Shown: positions 57,423 to 64,000 of the stretch, in pieces
Numbering within the stretch: position 1 is the stretch's first letter
How the letters are laid out: each line of letters opens with the position of its first letter
Assembly (NCBI GenBank): GCA_033398695.1
Contig: CM065802.1
Location: 142,214,096 to 142,278,095 of the forward strand
Length of the DNA: 64,000 nucleotides
From: Orobanche coerulescens
Lineage: Eukaryota > Streptophyta > Magnoliopsida > Lamiales > Orobanchaceae
Reading direction: 5' to 3'
The notes under the pieces: generated by a model
The model's database searches: none
Seen by the model: only the letters and a program-made list of their open reading frames with translations
What the model was told of the DNA's origin: nothing
Program-made: the position numbers and the translations under genes

Positions 57423-58741
57423 AGTGCCAATTTATCCTTCAACAACTTCTTTTTTTTCTTTCAACTTATCCTACAATATATAAACAAGTAAATATAAATA
57501 GGAGTTCCACAGAATAATAATAATAATTATTATTATTATTATAAAGGAAAACGTTCAAATGATCCGACAAAGGTCCACATCACTTACAAATTTTCCGTTG
57601 GCAGCATCATTGACCCAATTACCCTTAGAATCCTGATACATCTTTCCCCAATTTTCTATCAAAGATAAGGGATTACCTTCCTACAATATCAAAACTCCCA
57701 CTCATTAGAAACCAACAAGGTAAACATTTAAGTACTTAGTAATGCCAAAGTTGATCGAAAATCATTCTTTTTTACCTGGGCAGCTATTAAAGTATGTTGT
57801 ATAAAAGGCATAGCACCACCTCGATGCGTACCTTGTTGCATTTTTCGGCTATCTGCATTCTTCTTACATTTTTCCTACGTAAAAGAAATATATATATTCT
57901 ATCATTTTATTTCTAACACAAAAAGCAAGCATATAATTATTTTCTATGTATTGTTATTTCACAATATCCTGGCCTCAACTTCAAAGTAACAAGTAATTAT
58001 CTGAGAAGAAATTACATACAATATATTTTGCATCGGTATATAGCTTATCACATAGCCAATACCAATCTTCACTTGATCTAGTACCCCAAAGCTCTACAGA
58101 GGGTAGTGTTGGTTGTTCCACATTTAAGATAATGATGATATAGCCTCCACTAGAACTGTGTATATGTTGTGCGCATTCTATCATTGATATATAGCATAAC
58201 ATTTGGATGGTCTAGGTTCACCACATAATGTACGTAATATCACATAAATTTAATTTATTAGCCAGCAGAAAAAATACATGCATCAAATCCACTGTATAGA
58301 ATAAACTTACAGTCAGCCCTTCTCTTAGTTGTCTCTTAATATCATCATCAATCTCGTGCCAACCTTTGTTGCATACTGGAGCTCTACTCCTAACTTCAAT
58401 TCCTATGCTTGTGGTGAACTTTTTATTAGTAGCTGGATTATTAGCAACCCAAAGTTCCTGGTTGAAAACAACCTCCACTCTTTTGTTCCCATTTGTTGAA
58501 ATCATCTCTATTAATCCCTTCCCAGTTGTTATTCCACGTTTTCATTTCAGTTTGAATTAGCTAGTGGAATCGTCTTTAGCACATAAATGTAGGAAAAAAC
58601 CAATACATTAATATGAGCTCATGATCATATACCACGTAAAAATACAATTAGATATGAAACACCATTACCGGCAGCCTCGTGATTAATTATTTTCTCCAAA
58701 CTTGAAAATTGATTTGTGGGTTTTCGTGAAACTTTGCTTCT
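57423..58741 (-). pseudogene. CACTA B transposase gene (Transposase_24-like), 5' exons
   Basis: Likely exons on the minus strand: about 58741-58668 (VSRKPTNQFSSLEKIINHEA, donor GCCG|GTAATG); 58505-58308 (KRVEVVFNQELWVANN, IGIEVRSRAPVCNKGWHEID, donor ACT|GTAAGT); about 58110-58030 (SSEDWYWLCDKLYTDAKY); about 57880-57778 (EKCKKNADSRKMQQGTHRGG, donor CAG|GTAAAA); 57677-57582 (ENWGKMYQDSKGNWVNDAA, between TTGTAG and GTAAGTG); and a last piece from 57480 to the gypsy E junction. Order and motifs fit the plant Ptta/En/Spm transposase family (Transposase_24). An 8-A run near 57455 may have slipped, since it spoils the frame. Exon limits are by eye. Confidence 0.68.
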
Positions 58742-59039
58742 TAAAACTGGTCACTCACAGCAAACCATCCACATGATTAATAAGAACAAAGATCCACTTT
58801 TGCATACCACGCTCGGAATGAATAGAGGGTGTTGTACAATAGTAATGTTTTATTTGAAAAATATGACCATCTTGTTGTTTTAGATTCCAACGAAACAATC
58901 GAACTTGAGGAACTAAGTAAATCAAAAATGAAATAAAAAAATCCTGATTTGCAACCAATTGATTACAACAAGTTAAACAAACTTTCTGGAGTTGCATTTG
59001 TTCTCCAAACCCCCAAGAGAAAGGAACAAATACACAAAT
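58742..59039. other. Junction between CACTA B and a copia fragment
   Basis: No terminal inverted repeat and no clear gene. The plus strand from about 58930 may already be degenerate copia gag (a CNQLITTS-like stretch). Confidence 0.35.
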
Positions 59040-59459
59040 CAAACTTTTCCAAAAAATCAAGTGTTACAAAAACCGTTTCAAAACAAGTTGTTGTTTGAAA
59101 ACATCTTTCCAAAATTGAACAAATGTCTTCTAACAACATTTTTAACACAAGTGGTGCGAGAAAACATCTTGATGATGTCAAAGCAAGGATTGAGCAACTT
59201 CGAAGGACTGTTGAATCTAAAACAAGTCCAAATATAAACACTTGGAATTTGAGTTTTCATAAAGAAATGAAAAAGATTTTTGATATTGATCCCTAGTCTA
59301 AATAAAATTCATGTGAGAGTAATTCATTTTGAACAAGAATTTTTAAAGGAAATAGTTGACTTTGTCAAGAACTATAAATCCCTGGTAAAGGAAGCAACTT
59401 AATCACAAGAAGCCATTCAAACATTGGAAAATCTAAATGATTCTCTTTTTGAAGCAGTC
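59040..59459 (+). pseudogene. Copia gag mid-region fragment
   Basis: The plus frame from 59122 reads MSSNNIFNTSGARKHLDDVK, then ARIEQLRRTVESKTSPNIN and SFHKEMKKIFDIDP; after a frame break come IHVRVIHFEQEFLKEIVDFV and EAIQTLENLNDSLFEAV. This is a coiled-coil region of a kind I know from copia gag-pol proteins annotated in Asteraceae, between the zinc knuckle and protease. A TAA and a frameshift interrupt it, and gypsy F cuts it at 59460. Confidence 0.62.
59455..59459. repeat. Presumed target duplication of gypsy F (left)
   Basis: cagtc immediately before the LTR start; the partner would lie beyond the window end, so it cannot be confirmed. Confidence 0.45.
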
Positions 59460-59636
59460 TGTAATACCCTCGCCTTTAATATTGTATTTCATGATTTAAG
59501 TTAAGTGTTTTCGCACCATATTTGTGATATTGTAGCAAGTATCGACGAATTATGTTAAGTTGGATTCATGGTCATTCATACTATATTAGTTGTTGGATGA
59601 TATTGGGAGAATTCCATTTATGCTTGTTATAGTACT

Positions 59637-59963
59637 TAACGTACGTTAACCTGTCTTCATAACGTACGCTATGTATGTCGCCTTACGTACGTAACATCAA
59701 TACGTTAACGTACGTAATGCGGAAGATCCTCCAGCAGTCCGCCTTTCGGCGGGTGGGGCCGAGCAGGGGTAGGTGGTCGGGAGTCGACCGCGACAGCCAA
59801 GTCAACGGCTATTACGTACGTAATAGCTACATAGTTACGTACGTAACGAATTGCGTGTTTTGAGGCAGGGAGATTTGCTGAAATTGGTTATGTACGTAAT
59901 GATCACAAGATTACGTACGTAAAGGCTATAACGTACGTTAACCACGTTCATTAACGTACGTAA
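59637..59963 (+). promoter_or_regulatory. CGTACG palindrome array in gypsy F LTR
   Basis: Nine exact CGTACG-centred words and one TGTACG variant, often the full TTACGTACGTAA or TTAACGTACGTTAA. The last ends at 59963, 14 bp before TATAAAAG. Confidence 0.85.
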
Positions 59964-59977
59964 TGTCAAGTTCAGAT

Positions 59978-59985
59978 TATAAAAG
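59978..59985 (+). promoter_or_regulatory. TATA box of gypsy F LTR
   Basis: TATAAAAG, followed at a normal distance by a pyrimidine-rich leader (CATTCACTTCCTACTCG). Confidence 0.65.
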
Positions 59986-62372
59986 TATGACTTGCCATTC
60001 ACTTCCTACTCGACCTTTTTCAATCTCCCAACTGAGGAACGATTCCTTTCCCTTCCAACTTCGTTTCTAAGCCTTTCTAACTTGTGTTGGAGCCTCAACA
60101 CTTGATTGGTGACTTGGAGAAGCTAGAGATTGAAGTGTATCCCTTGAAGTGTTGGTGTTGTTCTTCATTTTAAGGTTGGTCTTTATTTAACTCATATCAA
60201 TTCCATGCTTATGATGATGTTAGTAGATAAATACTTCACATAATGTTAGTTTAAACTAGTGCAAACATGATAAGTTAATTGAATCATGCTCAAACTAGTG
60301 AAGATTAACATTGAAGGTATTAGTGTTACTTCTTGTTGTAAATAACTTCATAATGTGATTGTGTTGATAATGATATACTTAAAACCTGATGTATAACATG
60401 ATTGGAAGTTAATTATAGTCTCAACACTAGGAACATGTTAGGGATGATATCCTTAATGATTAAAAGTGAGAAATGTTAAAATTGTCTTCAACATTCTATT
60501 GATTCTTGAAGGTAGTATGGAACCATGATTTTTGGCCTCTAAAACCTTTGTAATAAAATTGTTGAAAAGATTATATTAACCCTTTGAAGATGATCTTCGC
60601 TAGATGGGTTGAAGTTACTTCCAAAATTTCAAGTATCCAATGATATAACTAGGCTTTTAATAAATTCTTCAAAGTAAATCAATGAATGTTGATAGAAGGA
60701 AGTTGTAATCTTCATATGTTCGAATTTATCGATTTCATTAAAGGGTGTTAATCACTACATTAATAGATTGATAATGTTCTTAAGAGGATTGTGTTGAATA
60801 TGATGATACAAATGCGGTAGATGAGTAGCCGAATTCCATTTCATTAATCCGGGCGTATTAAGAAACGTAAATTAAGATGATGTTCTTAATTCACTAAAAA
60901 CTTAAACTTATGTTTCATATAGTAATCAAGTTTTGAATGTAATAGTTGGTAAAATAATGAAGAACGTAATTAAACACAAACTTATATCGTAATTGGAAGT
61001 GTCGATGATTTGAAAAGATATTTTCACGATATTACATTGATGATAAACTAGACATCAAGTATTTGACATTAAGGTTAGAATATGTGAACGAACATGATAA
61101 ACATACAATGATTTGTAATAAGAACATTAAAATGATCAATAGGATGATTGATTTATTCAAGTAAAATTACGAATATTATTTATGTAATAATACCATTATC
61201 GTACTTTGTTGAATGAATTACATTTCATTCAAGGTGCTTGTTCACGTGAGTATTGTTAGATGAGGATACCGTTCGTTTGACCATTCGAAGAAGGATTATT
61301 CATCCACGGAATTGAGGAAAGTTATCTTGCTTGGTTATAATGATGTGTGGATTCTTATGATGATTATGCATTTCGTGTATATGAAACACCTATAAACTTG
61401 TGTCTTGTGACTTGAGGTTGTTCTTAATGATGTCCCGTTTTCATCATGGGATTGTATTCCCAAGTTCGTTACTTTTGGACCCTTGATATTGTTGAGCTTT
61501 GTTGACACTTCGGTGAGTTGTTCGATTCCTTAGTAAAAGTGTAATTCGTTGAGTTTCGTTGTCATGTTGTATCGTGACATCTCTGGAGTCATATCTGCGC
61601 GCCGATTGGTTATGTGTAGGATTTTTAGCCGGGCACTTGATGATCATGCGTGGAGGTTTTCCGCATTTAGATCGTGCACACGAGACGTAGTTCGTGAGGC
61701 TAATTAGGTACATCGTCCCACGTATATTCTAGATTCCGTATACGGGGTGGACATGTGCACGGACACATTTCCGGATCGGGCGTACTGTGACGTCCGTCTT
61801 GAGCCATAGTATATGGTCGTTCGTATATTTGGTTATGTTCGACAGTTGGGACTGATTATTTATACGCCTTCGGGGTATATTCAGTAGTCGGTGGATTTCT
61901 TTGAGATCAGTATATATGAATTGTATAATGTCATGAGAATTATTATCATGTATAGCTGACCCTGTGGTTTGGGGCGAAATACTTGTATTTTAGGGCGAGG
62001 AAAGGGCAAGGCACAGGAGGAGCACAATGGCGACGGAGGATTCTGATGTATGCTATTTCGGGGGCCCCGAGTCTTTTGTTTGTTCGGTTATGTTTTATTG
62101 TGACTTTCATTTTTATTTTGTGTCGGATGAATGTACTAAGATTTGTTAGGTACTGCCCATCGTCATATGGTCTGTACCGAATTTGGATCCTGTGTTTGTT
62201 TGCCCGTATTTAAAGATATGAATAACTCATGCTCCACACCGGGGTTTTGATAAATGTTGTGGTACGGTGCCACATTGTCAGATTTTAAATGTATATTGTG
62301 ATATCGCCTGGTGGGTCCCAGTAGGGGTCCACGACACTGTAATAGCCACTGTTTTTGGGCTGTTACAGAAGA

Positions 62373-62383
62373 TGGTATCAGAG
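62373..62383 (+). other. Primer binding site of gypsy F
   Basis: TGGTATCAGAG, five bases after the LTR. Confidence 0.92.
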
Positions 62384-62780
62384 AATGTGTTTTTATTTTG
62401 AGTCATTGTAGAATCGAAATAGCATCAAGAAACCTTCGTGCCACGTGTAACCTGTGCAAGCGCCTGACCCGTCGAATACGGTATGTTCTCATGAACCATA
62501 ATTTGATTACTGGCATGATATTGACGATGTATTGGTCTCCTTACTTATCTTGGCATCTTGCTACCATGAGGCAAAATTCATCTGTTTGAGGAGAACCTAA
62601 ATAAATTATGTGATTGGAATTGTTTCGACTTAATGTTGATATGATATTGAGTGTGTAACACTTGTAGTGCCAGTGATTCGTTACAACTGCTTTGTTGGAT
62701 AGGAAATTCCCTGTTGCTATTAACTTAGCATGAATTATGATTGATAAATCGAACTGTACTTGTGACTTGATTCTTTCAGT

Positions 62781-63880
62781 ATGGAAAGGAACCTGAGAGG
62801 CCGTGGCAGAGGGGGACGAGGCCGCGGAAGAGGCCGAATTCCGATAGCACGAGCTAACAGACGCGCGAATGTGGAACAGAGTTCCGCAGGCAGTGATTCG
62901 CCTTCTAGGGACCAATCACACCACACCGGAGAGAATGCACGTGTCGATCCTTACACCGTGATGCAGGGCATGATGGCCCAAATGACCCAAATGGGTCAGC
63001 TGATGGAAACTATGCAGAGGAATACTACTGGTCAACAGCAGGGACAACAGCCTCCGCCTCTGGTGCCTGGCGGGATCGTAAGCCGGATTATTAGCGACAT
63101 ATCACGTCAGCGACCTACGACTTTTGAAGGCTCATATGAGCCTGCCGACATTGTACACTGGATAGAGCATTTCGAGAAACTGTTCGAGATGGTGGAGTGC
63201 CCAGAGGAAAATCGAGTTGCTGTGGCAACCTACTACCTTAGTAAGAGTGCCCATACTTGGTGGCTTTCTGTGAGGCCTGACGAAGGCGCGAGTACTTGAG
63301 AGGAATTAAAGAATCTTATGCTAGATCGTTACTATCCTGCACCCCTCCGTGAAGCCAAACTGTCAGAATTACTAAACCCCGACCCATCGGAGGACGAAGA
63401 TGTGTTAGCGATTGCCGAAAAATTCCAAGCACTTCTCCCTTTTGCTACGTCAGTTGTCCGTTCGGAAGCTGATAAGATCAAATATTTCCTCAAGAGGCTT
63501 AAACCCCGAATGAGGATGAAATTACTCAATCACCACTGTACGACCTTACCGGAGTTTATTGAGAAGGCTTTGGAGTATGAACTTACTGCGAATGAGATTT
63601 CTAAGAAGCAGCCTCAGTTTTCCAACAAGAGATCCAGGAACCAGACCCAAGGAGACAGTAACCGGGGGGTATTCAAGAAACCCCAGCCTGTACCAAATCC
63701 TTCTGAGCGGCCACCTATGGCACCGAAACCGCAGAACGCACTCTCGGCAATCACCACCTGCCGTGTGTTATAACCGTGGGGACCAGGGGCATATCAGCTC
63801 CAAGTGTCCGGCCGCCATTGCTGTCACACTTGCGGGAAGAACGGTCATCGTGCTCGCTATTGCCGGGTGGACTCGGGCGT
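62781..63880 (+). pseudogene. Gypsy F gag
   Basis: Start MERNLRGRGRGGRGRGRGR at 62781, about 400 bp after the PBS. The gag domain shows RQRPTTFEGSYEPADIVHWI, YYLSKSAHTWWLSVRP, YYPAPLREAKLSELLNPDPS and YFLKRLKPRMRMKLL. A TGA at 63297-63299 sits where relatives have Trp (T-W-E-E), a one-base G-to-A change. After a frame break at about 63770 two knuckles follow: CYNRGDQGHISSKC (second Cys replaced by Arg) and an intact CHTCGKNGHRARYC near 63825-63865. Confidence 0.9.
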
Positions 63881-64000
63881 GCTCGGTAGCATCTCTTGCT
63901 CCAAAGATGTCTGCTCAGAACGTGCTCCTCCATCCGCTTCTTACCGGACTACAGGGGCGAACAAAGGGATGGGCCGTGGAAATCAAGTTGGTACACTGCC
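63881..64000 (+). other. Gypsy F gag-protease linker, cut by window end
   Basis: About 120 bp after the zinc knuckles in low-complexity linker sequence; the protease active site is not reached before the window ends. Confidence 0.6.

Larger units (their letters stand above)
46588..58741 (-). mobile_element. CACTA B: En/Spm-type transposon, interrupted
   Basis: The left terminus is CACTACAAGAAAATATG, the classical CACTA end. The next kilobase (46600-47500) is full of GTGACA, TTGCGACAC and GTTACA words in both orientations. A Transposase_24-type gene follows on the minus strand, split by gypsy E. No right terminus was found before the copia gag at about 59040, so that side is truncated. The tac before the left end (46585-46587) may be the 3-bp target duplication. 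Confidence 0.78.
59460..62367 (+). repeat. 5' LTR of gypsy F
   Basis: 2908 bp, TGTAATACCCTCG...GGGCTGTTACA, with the PBS directly downstream. Contains a CGTACG palindrome array (59637-59963) and a TATA box (59978-59985). The second half is AT-rich and unremarkable. Confidence 0.88.
59460..64000 (+). mobile_element. Gypsy F: 5' part of a chromovirus-like element
   Basis: A full LTR, PBS, leader and gag on the plus strand, running off the end of the window. Gag similarity and LTR layout place it with the other chromovirus-like gypsy elements here, but as a separate family. Confidence 0.88.

Noticed and set aside
18502..62383. tRNA-Met-like words (TGGTATCAGAGC) as possible tRNA genes
   Set aside because: Only the 11-12 bases complementary to a tRNA 3' end are present, always next to an LTR, so they are primer binding sites; no cloverleaf surrounds them.
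1..64000. A prokaryote-style defence, biosynthetic or toxin system
   Set aside because: All coding signal is retroelement or DNA-transposon derived, with plant-type introns, PBS and LTRs; nothing resembles an operon.

Overview
The window is transposable-element DNA from a plant nuclear genome, almost certainly a eudicot. I see no intact host gene, no rRNA or tRNA gene, and no bacterial-type operon. The diagnostic features are Ty1/copia and Ty3/gypsy chromovirus polyproteins, primer binding sites matching plant initiator-tRNA-Met (TGGTATCAGAG), an RTE-type LINE with a TTG-repeat tail, and two CACTA (En/Spm-type) DNA transposons. Some copia gag and accessory-ORF text resembles families I associate with asterids, but that is weak evidence.

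Layout. 1-660: a copia RT fragment and unassigned AT-rich DNA. 661-12687: a structurally complete, minus-strand SIRE-like copia element (copia A). It has 1.3 kb LTRs, a 5-bp target duplication (ataca), PBS, PPT, degenerate gag-pol, and a long accessory ('env-like') reading frame between pol and the 3' LTR. 12693-14528: unassigned DNA and the terminal part of a gypsy LTR. 14529-16227: a 5'-truncated RTE LINE. 16228-25712: a heavily mutated Tekay-like gypsy element on the plus strand (gypsy B), its left LTR lacking about the first 130 bp. 25713-36170: a broken minus-strand copia element (copia B) carrying a homologous accessory ORF; its gag is split by a 4.6-kb CACTA transposon (30613-35200) that carries an unrecognised multi-exon gene. 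36430-40161: gypsy C, an LTR joined directly to a gag with no pol. 41831-44767: the 3' end and LTR of another gypsy (gypsy D), with two tandem-repeat blocks. 44768-46587: LTR-like DNA and a copia protease fragment. 46588-58741: a second CACTA whose Transposase_24-type gene is interrupted in an exon by a complete minus-strand Tekay-like gypsy (gypsy E, 48139-57417, target duplication cctca). 59040-59459: a copia gag fragment interrupted by gypsy F (59460 to the window end), whose 2.9-kb LTR, PBS and gag are present.

How the parts relate. The window is a stack of nested insertions, and in two cases the host reading frame resumes exactly across the inserted element and one copy of the target duplication. 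Most coding regions carry stops and frameshifts; many stops look like CAG-to-TAG or CGA-to-TGA changes expected from deamination of methylated cytosine. Only a few long reading frames remain open, notably the gypsy E integrase and several gag segments.

Most interesting signals: (1) five distinct gypsy LTR families carry arrays of short palindromes (CGTACG-centred or CCGCGG-centred) that stop 11-15 bp upstream of a TATA-like box; (2) two diverged copia elements share three conserved blocks in their accessory ORF; (3) the first CACTA carries an unrecognised spliced gene; (4) gypsy C appears to be a gag-only derivative.
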